Below are positions 52,168 through 61,675 of a stretch of DNA of 64,000 nucleotides, in pieces (position 1 is the stretch's first letter; each line of letters begins with the position of its first letter). The position numbers and the translations under genes were made by a program. The notes under the pieces were generated by a model. That model had not been told where the DNA came from. It saw only the letters and a program-made list of their open reading frames with translations, and made no database searches. The stretch is from assembly GCF_030409505.1 (NCBI RefSeq), contig NZ_JAUFPZ010000002.1:62001-126000 (forward strand). Reading direction: 5' to 3'. The DNA is from Zunongwangia endophytica. Its GTDB lineage: Bacteria; Bacteroidota; Bacteroidia; Flavobacteriales; Flavobacteriaceae.

Positions 52168-53442
52168 ATGCAACGAGATACACAAATTTTTGATTTAATC
52201 GAGAAGGAAAAAGAGCGTCAACTGCATGGTTTAGAGCTTATTGCAAGTGAAAACTTTGTAAGTGAGCAGGTAATGGAAGCCGCCGGATCTGTGCTTACCA
52301 ATAAATATGCAGAGGGATATCCCGGTAAGCGTTATTACGGAGGATGTGAAGTAGTAGATGAAGTAGAGCAATTAGCTATCGATCGTTTGAAAGAACTTTT
52401 TGGAGCAGAGTATGCCAATGTACAACCACATTCTGGATCTCAAGCCAATACTGCAGTTTTCCAGGCATGTTTAAAGCCAGGTGAGAAATTTTTAGGTTTC
52501 GACCTTTCTCATGGTGGACATTTAACACACGGTTCTCCAGTAAACTTCTCAGGGAAATTATACGAACCTGTATTTTACGGAGTAGATAAAGAAACCGGGC
52601 TAATCGATTATGATAAAGTAGCTGAAATTGCAGAAAAAGAAAAGCCAAAAATGATTATTGCTGGTGCTTCTGCTTATTCTCGTGAGATCGATTATAAACG
52701 TTTTAGAGAAATTGCAGATAGCGTAGGTGCTATTTTATTTGCCGATATTGCACATCCTGCGGGACTTATTGCAAAGGGAGTAATTGGCGATCCAATGCCA
52801 CACTGCCATATTGTAACTTCTACCACGCACAAAACACTTCGTGGACCAAGAGGTGGAATTATAATGATGGGGAAAGATTTTGATAATCCATTTGGATTGA
52901 AGTTGAAAAACGGAAATCTTAAGAAAATGTCTTCATTACTGAATAGTGCTATTTTCCCAGGAAATCAAGGTGGACCCTTAGAGCATATTATTGCTGCAAA
53001 AGCGGTAGCTTTTGGAGAAGCTCTGACAGATGAGTTTTTGCATTATGCCGTACAGGTAAAGAAAAACGCAAAGAAAATGGCTGAAGCTTTTGTTGAAAAA
53101 GACTATCAAATCATTTCTGGCGGAACCGATAACCACTCTATGCTTATCGACTTAAGAAATAAAGAGGTAAGTGGTAAAGAGGCTGAAGAAGCTTTAACTA
53201 AAGCCGATATCACAGTAAACAAAAACATGGTGCCGTTTGATGATAAATCACCATTTGTAACCTCTGGAATTAGAATTGGTACTGCTGCAGTAACTACAAG
53301 AGGTTTAATTGAAGAGGATATGCCAAAGGTTGTAGAATTGATCGATAAAGTAATTATGAATATCGATAATGACGCAAAATTAGCTGAAGTGAAATCTGAA
53401 GTAAACTCTTTAATGCACGGCCGTCCGTTATTTAAAGCCTAA
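52168..53442 (+). CDS. glyA: Serine hydroxymethyltransferase
   Basis: 424 residues. PLP lysine Lys222 in [15 protein letters not shown], the [15 protein letters not shown] and [13 protein letters not shown] motifs and [16 protein letters not shown]. It interconverts serine plus tetrahydrofolate and glycine plus 5,10-methylene-THF. It is monocistronic and ended by a terminator. Confidence 0.97.
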   Translation: MQRDTQIFDLIEKEKERQLHGLELIASENFVSEQVMEAAGSVLTNKYAEGYPGKRYYGGCEVVDEVEQLAIDRLKELFGAEYANVQPHSGSQANTAVFQACLKPGEKFLGFDLSHGGHLTHGSPVNFSGKLYEPVFYGVDKETGLIDYDKVAEIAEKEKPKMIIAGASAYSREIDYKRFREIADSVGAILFADIAHPAGLIAKGVIGDPMPHCHIVTSTTHKTLRGPRGGIIMMGKDFDNPFGLKLKNGNLKKMSSLLNSAIFPGNQGGPLEHIIAAKAVAFGEALTDEFLHYAVQVKKNAKKMAEAFVEKDYQIISGGTDNHSMLIDLRNKEVSGKEAEEALTKADITVNKNMVPFDDKSPFVTSGIRIGTAAVTTRGLIEEDMPKVVELIDKVIMNIDNDAKLAEVKSEVNSLMHGRPLFKA

Positions 53443-53462
53443 TCGGATTTTCTATATATAAT

Positions 53463-53494
53463 AAAAAAAGCTACCAGAGATGGTAGCTTTTTTT
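53463..53494. terminator. Bidirectional terminator after glyA
   Basis: Stem AAAAAAAGCTACCA / TGGTAGCTTTTTTT with GAGA loop, between the convergent stops at 53442 and 53515. Confidence 0.9.
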
Positions 53495-53514
53495 ATACAA
53501 CGATGTTAGATGAA

Positions 53515-53859
53515 TTATAACTTCAATTTTTTAGTTAGATAAAAACCTAGCAACAACGAAATTCCGGATAAGAAAAACATAGGGGCTAAATAAGCAATTT
53601 CATCAGGAATCACAGTATTCGTTTCTAATGCGTTACCAACTAGAAAACTTATACCCATAAATATCAGTAAAAGGCCGAGATTTAAAAGAACTACTTTCCA
53701 TATAGGTGATGCTCTGTCTAATCTCGCTTTAAAAATTTCAGCACTTTCACCTTTCTCTATAAGCGCTAAACGTTCCCTGTTTCTGGTAGAAAAGAATAGA
53801 TAGAAAACACCAAAGATACTGGCGAACATTGATACTGGTATTATAATAGCTGGATCCAT
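53515..53859 (-). CDS. DUF6249-like membrane protein
   Basis: 114 residues with three hydrophobic helices (about 3-23, 57-75, 88-107). A cytoplasmic loop after the first helix has FSTRNRERLALIEKGE, the hallmark of DUF6249 proteins. The function is unknown. In other Bacteroidota such genes lie next to an ECF sigma factor; here the divergent sigma gene is 147 bases away, on the + strand. Confidence 0.72.
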   Translation of the reverse strand: MDPAIIIPVSMFASIFGVFYLFFSTRNRERLALIEKGESAEIFKARLDRASPIWKVVLLNLGLLLIFMGISFLVGNALETNTVIPDEIAYLAPMFFLSGISLLLGFYLTKKLKL

Positions 53860-54006
53860 AATTTAATTTTTTATTTGACGAATAATTTTTTACAAGCGGT
53901 TTCAAAAGTTAAGACGATATGTTTCTAAAATAGGTTACAAATTTATTTCAGAAAAAATATAAAGATTTATGTAACCATTACTTGTAGCTTGTCGTCGTAT
54001 ACTTAA

Positions 54007-54588
54007 ATGACCATCAAAGACGATCAAATTATCATCAATCAGATTCTTGGCGGAGATAAGCGATTATTTTCGGTACTGGTAGATCGTTACAAAAATCTGG
54101 TCTTTACATTATGTTTGCGCTTGCTTAAGAATAGGGAAGAGGCCGAGGAACTGGCACAGGATAGTTTCGTGAAAATCTATAAATCTCTAAATAAATTTAA
54201 AGGGAAGTCTAAATTTTCAACCTGGGTGTATCGTGTTACTTATAATAATTGTCTCGATTTTCTGAAAGCTAAAAAACGCAAATTTCAGGAGTTAAGTGTA
54301 GATGACTATGAAGGTTTTGAAATTGAAGATGTAGATAGTGCTATTAATAATTTAGAAGAAAAAGAGCGGAAAATGGCAATTCTTAGCTGTATCAAAATGC
54401 TAAGTGAAGATGATGCTTTTTTGCTGACTTTGCATTATTACGAAGATCAGTCGGTTAAAGAAATTGCTGAGGTAATGCAACTTTCCGAATCTAATGTGAA
54501 AGTGAAACTATATCGAAGCCGTAAACAACTTGCAGTGATTTTAAAAAGAAAATTGTCGAATGATATGTTGCTGAATTATGGAAACTAA
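54007..54588 (+). CDS. ECF RNA polymerase sigma factor
   Basis: 193 residues. Sigma region 2 (about 20-90): LVDRYKNLVFTLCLRLLKNREEAEELAQDSFVKIYKSL and STWVYRVTYNNCLDFLK; region 4 (about 125-180): MLSEDDAFLLTLHYYEDQSVKEIAEVMQLSESNVKVKLYRSRKQL. It is in the sigma-70 family ECF group. The downstream membrane gene overlaps it by 11 bases and is a likely anti-sigma factor. Divergent from the DUF6249-like gene. Confidence 0.93.
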   Translation: MTIKDDQIIINQILGGDKRLFSVLVDRYKNLVFTLCLRLLKNREEAEELAQDSFVKIYKSLNKFKGKSKFSTWVYRVTYNNCLDFLKAKKRKFQELSVDDYEGFEIEDVDSAINNLEEKERKMAILSCIKMLSEDDAFLLTLHYYEDQSVKEIAEVMQLSESNVKVKLYRSRKQLAVILKRKLSNDMLLNYGN

Positions 54589-54997
54589 AGAAAAGAAATT
54601 AGACGAATTTACTCAGAAAATTTTCAAAGAAACCGATCTGGAAACACCTACTTTTGATTTTACGAACAAGGTAATGACAGATTTGCCTGAAATAGATTTT
54701 AAGGTTGATCATAGTGAATTTCAATACAAGCCTCTAATTTCCAAAAGCGGTTGGACAATGATTGCAGCTCTATTGCTGATATTGGTCATTTCCCCATACT
54801 ATTCTTCAGCTGTGATGGCTTCAGAAGAAATGATGAGTAATTGGGACAAATTTGGATCTTTTTTTAAACCGAGTTTCGATTCATCAAATTTCAGCATTTT
54901 AAATTCTGAAGTATTCGCTATTTCCTTAGCGCTTTTTGCCACTTATTTTTTATTAGAAATACTTTTGCTGAATAAATGGATGGATAAAAGAGCTTAA
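54578..54997 (+). CDS. Putative membrane anti-sigma partner, function unassigned
   Basis: 139 residues; starts inside the sigma factor gene with an 11-base overlap. About 60 N-terminal cytoplasmic residues are acidic (KKLDEFTQKIFKETDLETP) and are followed by two hydrophobic helices (about 63-82 and 112-132). There is no HxxxCxxC zinc anti-sigma motif. Overlap and layout suggest it regulates the sigma factor; the sequence does not identify a known family. The 3' end overlaps the convergent thioesterase gene by four bases. Confidence 0.7.
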   Translation: METKEKKLDEFTQKIFKETDLETPTFDFTNKVMTDLPEIDFKVDHSEFQYKPLISKSGWTMIAALLLILVISPYYSSAVMASEEMMSNWDKFGSFFKPSFDSSNFSILNSEVFAISLALFATYFLLEILLLNKWMDKRA

Positions 54998-55407
54998 TCT
55001 GAAGTTTCCTGAAATAAAAGTTTCATGTCTTCATCAATTCTTACTGGTCTATTAGAGCCATGTTTCAATAAACACCATGTTGTTTGAGCTTTTACTAGGA
55101 TCTTATCGGTGTTTTTATCTTTTATGAGGACGTGACGAATGGAAGTAACATTCGTAATTTCATCAACATAAGTTTGTAGCAAAATATCATCATCCAGAAA
55201 AGCCTGTTGCTTATAATCGATTTCGTGCCGAACAACCACCCAAAAATATTCCTTTTTTTGATCTACAGAAGCGCGATCTTCCCAGTGTCCTTTAGCTACA
55301 TCTTGAATCCATTGTACGTATTGCACGTTGTTTACATGATTTTGGTCATCAAGATCAGATTCAGTTACTTTCAGCTCTAATTGAAAAATTTGGGGTTTGG
55401 TAATCAT
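54994..55407 (-). CDS. Acyl-CoA thioesterase, 4-hydroxybenzoyl-CoA thioesterase-like hotdog
   Basis: 137 residues. Hotdog fold signature: ESDLDDQNHVNNVQYVQWIQDVAKGHW with the catalytic-type Asp, HEIDYKQQAFLDDDILLQTYV and a C-terminal TTWCLLKHGSNRPVRI. It hydrolyses acyl-CoA or acyl-ACP thioesters. The glutaminyl cyclase gene ahead of it on the same strand has one base between. Confidence 0.87.
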   Translation of the reverse strand: MITKPQIFQLELKVTESDLDDQNHVNNVQYVQWIQDVAKGHWEDRASVDQKKEYFWVVVRHEIDYKQQAFLDDDILLQTYVDEITNVTSIRHVLIKDKNTDKILVKAQTTWCLLKHGSNRPVRIDEDMKLLFQETSD

Positions 55408-55408
55408 A

Positions 55409-56476
55409 TTATTTCTCTACGATTTTTACTTCGAATAACTTATCCCAATGTTTTCCGGTAACAAAAAGTTGCTTGGTGTGAGGATTGTAAGCGATTCCGT
55501 TAAGAACATGGTTTGTTTCGTCTAGTTCGTTTTTATTGTCAAGTTTATCTCTTAAACCTCTAAAATCGATAAGACCATCTATAGCGCCATTCTTAGGATT
55601 TATAATGGCAACACCATCTTTTTGATACGTATTTGCATAGATTTCTCCATCTACCCATTCTAATTCGTTCATTTTAGAAACTATATTTTTATGAGTAGCA
55701 ATTTGTATGTAATCTTCTTCAGCTAAAGTTTCAGGATTTAATAACCATATTTTTTCGGTTCCATCACTTTTATAAATATGCTCACCATCATGGCATAATC
55801 CCCAGCCTTCTTTACTTTGATTGTAACTAAATGTTCCTGTTTTCTCGAAAGTATCGAGATTATAGATATAGCCTTCTTTGGCTCTCCAGGTTAATAGTAT
55901 AATTTGATCTTTAAAAATGGTCATACCTTCACCAAAAACAGAATCGTCCAGATCGATTATTTTTAAAACTTCACCAGATTTTAGGTCAACTTTTCTAAGA
56001 TCAGATTCGCCATATTCCCCGGTACTTTCATATAAAGTATCATTTAAAAATTCTAATCCCTGGGTATACGCTTTGGGATCGTGAGGATAAATGTTTACGA
56101 TTTCGTAAGTGTATGCTTTTGGCGAAGTATTATTATAAATTTTGATGGATTTGGTCGTGGTATCTTTTTCGCCTTCGTAGAAAACTTCAGCTATGATCTC
56201 CTGATTTCCTAATTTTTGATCTTCAGAAGAAATATCGAAAGACCAGTTTGGTGATTTTGCACTGATTTTTTCAGTATTTAAATACACGATAACTGAATCG
56301 ATTTTGAGCTCTTTTTTATTTTCAATGTGCCCAGAAATACGTTCGCCAAGTTTAAATTCCTTCTTGTTTTCTGCAATTTTTACACTAAAAGGCGATTTTT
56401 TTGATCCTGAATTGCTTCCGCAGGAAAAATATAGAAAAGCTAATGCTAAGATTAACAGAGATTTAAATTTCATCAT
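55409..56476 (-). CDS. Glutaminyl-peptide cyclotransferase (plant/bacterial type)
   Basis: 355 residues. A lipoprotein signal (MMKFKSLLILALAFLYFSCG, Cys19). An N-terminal Ig-like segment (about 30-115) precedes the beta-propeller glutaminyl cyclase domain: YPHDPKAYTQGLEFLNDTLYESTGEYGESDLRKV, FGEGMTIFKDQIILLTW and NELEWVDGEIYANTYQKDGVAIINP. It converts N-terminal Gln to pyroglutamate in exported proteins. Its ATG is followed upstream by the ffs region on the other strand. Confidence 0.88.
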   Translation of the reverse strand: MMKFKSLLILALAFLYFSCGSNSGSKKSPFSVKIAENKKEFKLGERISGHIENKKELKIDSVIVYLNTEKISAKSPNWSFDISSEDQKLGNQEIIAEVFYEGEKDTTTKSIKIYNNTSPKAYTYEIVNIYPHDPKAYTQGLEFLNDTLYESTGEYGESDLRKVDLKSGEVLKIIDLDDSVFGEGMTIFKDQIILLTWRAKEGYIYNLDTFEKTGTFSYNQSKEGWGLCHDGEHIYKSDGTEKIWLLNPETLAEEDYIQIATHKNIVSKMNELEWVDGEIYANTYQKDGVAIINPKNGAIDGLIDFRGLRDKLDNKNELDETNHVLNGIAYNPHTKQLFVTGKHWDKLFEVKIVEK

Positions 56477-56530
56477 TTTTAATACTACTATTTTGTAGGG
56501 CTAAATTAACTAATTCTGTTTAAAAAATGC

Positions 56531-56560
56531 TTGCCAGAAGTACTAAAGATTGTATATTTG
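56531..56560 (+). promoter_or_regulatory. Promoter of ffs
   Basis: TTG (56531-56533), 19-base spacer, TATATTTG (56553-56560), then the RNA begins at about 56566. A near-perfect Bacteroidota promoter. Confidence 0.7.
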
Positions 56561-56565
56561 CACCC

Positions 56566-56659
56566 GGCAAGTCCCACACAACCAGCTCCTGCTGAATCCC
56601 CCAGGGCGGGAACGCAGCAAGGGTAAGTGGTCGCAGCGGTGTGATGTGGGTTACTTGCC
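56566..56659 (+). ncRNA. ffs: Signal recognition particle RNA, small bacterial (4.5S) type
   Basis: The core GGGCGGGAACGCAGCAAGGG (56604-56623) carries the GGAA-type tetraloop and asymmetric internal loop of SRP domain IV. Outer arms pair GGCAAGTCCCACACA (56566-56580) with the 3' TGTGATGTGGG...TTGCC (to 56659). The RNA binds Ffh and targets membrane proteins. T-tract follows at 56660-56666 and a consensus promoter precedes it, so it is an independent gene. Confidence 0.92.
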
Positions 56660-56705
56660 TTTTTTTGTATCTGGAAATTAAGAAAAATAATCGCATATTT
56701 GCGCT

Positions 56706-57524
56706 ATGAAAACAGATACTTTCTCTCAAAAAGTAGTCTTAATTACCGGCGGATCTTCAGGTATCGGTAAAGCGATTGGCGACTATTTAACTCAGCATAA
56801 TTTTAAGGTTTACGGCACTAGTAGAAATTCTACAGGAAAATCATCAAATTTTAATCTTATAGATTTAGATGTTACTAAGGAAGATAGTATCTTTAAAGCA
56901 GTAAATTTAGTGCTAAGCAAGGAAGAGCGGATAGATATTTTAATAAATAACGCTGGTGTTGGAATAACAGGCCCGATTGAAGAGACGCCTACCGACGAAA
57001 TTCGAAATGCTTTTGAAACTAATTTTTACGGCCCTATAAACATTTGCAAAGCGGTTTTACCGATAATGCGAAAGCAAAATGAAGGTCTAATTATTAATGT
57101 TACCTCTATAGCGGGATATATGGGATTGCCCTATCGCGGAATTTATTCGGCATCTAAAGCGGCATTAGAAATTGCTGCAGAGGCTTTACGAATGGAAGTA
57201 AAGGGTTTTAATATTAAAATGACAAGTATAGCTCCGGGAGATTTTGCTACTAACATAGCTTCGGGGCGTTATCATGCGCCGGTTTTAAGTGATTCTCCTT
57301 ACAAGAAATCTTATGGAGAAACTTTAAAATTGATGAACGCGCATGTAGATGCCGGGCAGGATCCAAATATGATGGGTAAAGCTGTGCTTAATATTATAAA
57401 CGAAAAAGCACCAAAAGGGCATTATAGAGTTGGTGATTTATTACAAAAAGCGAGTATTGTACTTAAAAAGATTTTGCCAGACAAGGCGTACGAGAAGATG
57501 CTAATGAATCACTATAAATTATAA
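56706..57524 (+). CDS. Short-chain dehydrogenase/reductase
   Basis: 272 residues, classical SDR. NAD(P) site LITGGSSGIGKAIG (14-27), NNAGVGITG (83-91), catalytic Ser/Tyr/Lys in NVTSIAGYMGLPYRGIYSASKAALE (Tyr-x-x-x-Lys). The C-terminal tail (LQKASIVLKKILPDKAYEKML) is typical of the retinol-dehydrogenase-like, short form. The substrate is unknown. CATATTTG at 56694-56701 gives a possible near-leaderless promoter; the next gene, transaldolase, is 68 bases on. Confidence 0.9.
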   Translation: MKTDTFSQKVVLITGGSSGIGKAIGDYLTQHNFKVYGTSRNSTGKSSNFNLIDLDVTKEDSIFKAVNLVLSKEERIDILINNAGVGITGPIEETPTDEIRNAFETNFYGPINICKAVLPIMRKQNEGLIINVTSIAGYMGLPYRGIYSASKAALEIAAEALRMEVKGFNIKMTSIAPGDFATNIASGRYHAPVLSDSPYKKSYGETLKLMNAHVDAGQDPNMMGKAVLNIINEKAPKGHYRVGDLLQKASIVLKKILPDKAYEKMLMNHYKL

Positions 57525-57592
57525 ATTGTACACATAAAGTGTTATTTTTACACTTAAATTGAATAGATCATAAACTTAAAAAAATCTGTAAT

Positions 57593-58249
57593 ATGAAATT
57601 TTTTATTGATACAGCTAATCTTGATCAAATAAGAGAAGCTCAGGAATTAGGTGTTTTAGATGGTGTAACTACCAATCCTTCTTTAATGGCAAAAGAGGGA
57701 ATTACCGGGAAAGAAAATATTATTAATCATTATAAAAAAATCTGTGAAATCGTAACTGGTGATGTAAGTGCGGAGGTTATTTCTACAGATTTTGATAATA
57801 TTGTAAAAGAAGGAGAAGAGCTTGCAGCGCTTCACGATCAAATTATTGTTAAAGTACCAATGATCAAAGAAGGTATTAAGGCGATAAAATATTTTAGCGA
57901 TAAAGGAATTAAAACCAACTGTACTTTAGTGTTTTCTGTAGGACAGGCTTTATTAGCTGCTAAAGCAGGAGCAACTTATGTTTCTCCATTCCTAGGTCGT
58001 TTAGATGATATTTCTACAAACGGTCTTAACCTAATCGAAGAAATTAGATTAGTTTATGATAACTACGGTTACGAAACTGAAATCTTAGCAGCATCTATAC
58101 GTCACACCATGCACGTTATCGATTGTGCAAAAATTGGTGCAGATGTAATGACAGGGCCACTTTCTTCTATCGAAGGATTGTTGAAACATCCATTAACTGA
58201 TATTGGATTAGAGAAATTCTTAGCTGATTATAAAAAAGGAAACGAGTAA
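57593..58249 (+). CDS. tal: Transaldolase, short (fructose-6-phosphate-aldolase-like) form
   Basis: 218 residues. Schiff-base Lys87 in [13 protein letters not shown], the [20 protein letters not shown] start and the [32 protein letters not shown] end are hallmarks of the short transaldolase group, used in the pentose phosphate pathway by bacteria that lack the long form. Decision between aldolase and transaldolase activity cannot be made from sequence alone. It is followed by a palindromic terminator. Confidence 0.92.
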   Translation: MKFFIDTANLDQIREAQELGVLDGVTTNPSLMAKEGITGKENIINHYKKICEIVTGDVSAEVISTDFDNIVKEGEELAALHDQIIVKVPMIKEGIKAIKYFSDKGIKTNCTLVFSVGQALLAAKAGATYVSPFLGRLDDISTNGLNLIEEIRLVYDNYGYETEILAASIRHTMHVIDCAKIGADVMTGPLSSIEGLLKHPLTDIGLEKFLADYKKGNE

Positions 58250-58271
58250 TTTCCTTGAATATATAAAACTG

Positions 58272-58299
58272 AAAAAGCTGCCCTAGGGCAGCTTTTTTT
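58272..58299 (+). terminator. Terminator after transaldolase
   Basis: A perfect AAAAAGCTGCCC / GGGCAGCTTTTT palindrome with a T-run, 22 bases after the stop. Confidence 0.9.
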
Positions 58300-58370
58300 A
58301 TATTCTTATCTCCGACTTTTTCTTCAACTAAGTTCTATTTCAATCTGATAACTGAAAGAAAAAGTAATTC

Positions 58371-59786
58371 CTAGTTATTTATAAATTCCAGAAGTTTCGA
58401 TTCAAACTCAGCAGATGTGCTTAGTGCTTCATCACCTTTTACGATAACGGCATTTTTATCTAAGAAGTTTATTCGGTATAAATATTTGGTAGCAACATTC
58501 TCTCCAAACGCTCTGTTTGATAATTGATATTGGTTGGATTTATCGTAGTTATTTTCATCCATAACCCGTAGCCATTTTTTATGCTGACCTATGTCCAGAT
58601 TAATTCCAATAAAATCTAATTCAGGATATTTCTCTCTTAAATTTTGGATTGTTTGAAATTGCCAAAGATAGCGCCTTGAATTATTGGCTGACCAAAAATA
58701 TACTATCGTCTTTCTATTTATAGCATCCTTATAAGTAATTTCTTCGCCGTTGCTATTTCGAATCGTAAAATCGGCGATGGACTTTCCCGTAAAATAATTT
58801 GTTTGAATGTCTGCGAGCTCATTTATTTCATCGATATCGCTATATTTTATTTTTTTTGCAAAATCTAAAACCTCATTCAAGTCTTCTTCGTTAGAGGCCA
58901 TAGTTACCGCTTTACTAAGAAGGATATCTAAAAATTTGTTTTTTATGGCCGGGGTGTTAGAAAGTGAATCTATTAGAGAAGCCCTGCGTTTTACGTTTTC
59001 AAAATTAGATATATTATAGCAATCTCTTTCTTTATGCTTCTCTATACAATGCTCTATAGCTCTCGTGCGTAAGTAATCGTCTATAGTATTGGTGTAAACG
59101 TAGTAATTTTGAAGAAGCTCATTATCAAAATCTATGGAATCTCTATAATTGTTGAAATCTTCTGGAATAAGATCAGTAAAATCTGAATGATATTTTTTTA
59201 TAAGGTAAGTATAGCGTTCCCGTAAATCATAAAATTCGTAATCGATACTTTGCTTAGCTAATTCAAGAAAGTTTTCACTTAAATCGTGACCTTCCACATT
59301 TTTATTAAATTCAGCCATTCTGGTTTTGTGGATCGAATCGCTAATTTTTTTAAATGCTTTAGGTTTAATTTTATAATAATCTAATACCAAATTGTTATTA
59401 GCTCGATTTCTTAGAAATAAATCAAGTAAAAAAGAACTTTCTTTACTTCCTCTACCACTAAAATTTAAAGATTGGTCAAAATCGTATGTATTAACCCATA
59501 CAATAATGCTGTCTCCCGGTTCTAAATAAACTACTTGGTTTTCTGGATTATGCTGAAAAGTGTAAATCCCGGCATCTAATTTTGGAAGATATTTACCGAA
59601 TTGATTATCCTCGTTTAACTGGATCGTGTCTATCGGTTCCTGATCTTTAGAGATGATCACATAATTCGTATTTGGATTAACAATTTTACCGCCAATATAA
59701 ATGTTCCCATTATTTGCGCTATCATTTTTGCAACAAACGAAGAGGAACACTGTAGAAATAATACTGAAAAGAAAAAATTTTCTCAT
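58371..59786 (-). CDS. Thioredoxin-like lipoprotein without CxxC motif
   Basis: 471 residues. Lipoprotein signal MRKFFLFSIISTVFLFVCCK (Cys18/19). Residues about 25-120 form a beta-domain typical of DUF4369/TlpA-like proteins of Bacteroidota, followed by a helical middle (about 125-320) and a C-terminal thioredoxin-like domain (about 335-471): SIADFTIRNSNGEEITYKD and KTIVYFWSANNSRRYLWQFQ. The position of the usual WCxxC is SANNSRR, so no redox cysteines remain. A redox role is therefore unlikely; it may bind or present a partner. It is monocistronic. Confidence 0.83.
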   Translation of the reverse strand: MRKFFLFSIISTVFLFVCCKNDSANNGNIYIGGKIVNPNTNYVIISKDQEPIDTIQLNEDNQFGKYLPKLDAGIYTFQHNPENQVVYLEPGDSIIVWVNTYDFDQSLNFSGRGSKESSFLLDLFLRNRANNNLVLDYYKIKPKAFKKISDSIHKTRMAEFNKNVEGHDLSENFLELAKQSIDYEFYDLRERYTYLIKKYHSDFTDLIPEDFNNYRDSIDFDNELLQNYYVYTNTIDDYLRTRAIEHCIEKHKERDCYNISNFENVKRRASLIDSLSNTPAIKNKFLDILLSKAVTMASNEEDLNEVLDFAKKIKYSDIDEINELADIQTNYFTGKSIADFTIRNSNGEEITYKDAINRKTIVYFWSANNSRRYLWQFQTIQNLREKYPELDFIGINLDIGQHKKWLRVMDENNYDKSNQYQLSNRAFGENVATKYLYRINFLDKNAVIVKGDEALSTSAEFESKLLEFINN

Positions 59787-59832
59787 CCAAAAAAATTATA
59801 TATCCATAGCTAAAACTGATTTCTATTAACAG

Positions 59833-59840
59833 CAAATATA
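59833..59840 (-). promoter_or_regulatory. Promoter -7 element TATATTTG for the thioredoxin-like lipoprotein gene
   Basis: Minus-strand TATATTTG, 47-54 bases before the ATG at 59786. Confidence 0.45.
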
Positions 59841-59899
59841 GATGGTGCCCAAAACCTTGCATGTTAAGCACGAGTTAAAAGGAATTTTAAAAACGTTAA

Positions 59900-61570
<1,671 letters not shown>

Positions 61571-61601
61571 ATTAAGGAATTTGACTATTCTATAAAATAT
61601 A

Positions 61602-61630
61602 AAAAGCCTGAAGTTTTACTTCAGGCTTTT
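61602..61630. terminator. Terminator after the ABC-F gene
   Basis: AAAAGCCTGAAGT pairs with ACTTCAGGCTTTT; between convergent stops at 61570 and 61676. Confidence 0.85.
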
Positions 61631-61675
61631 CTGGCTAAACAAACAAATTTTATCAAATGATATAACTTGTTTTCT

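Noticed and set aside
56520..56729. A 69-codon minus-strand ORF across the SRP RNA
   Set aside because: The region is explained by ffs, its promoter and terminator; the ORF has no promoter, ribosome binding site or recognisable product.
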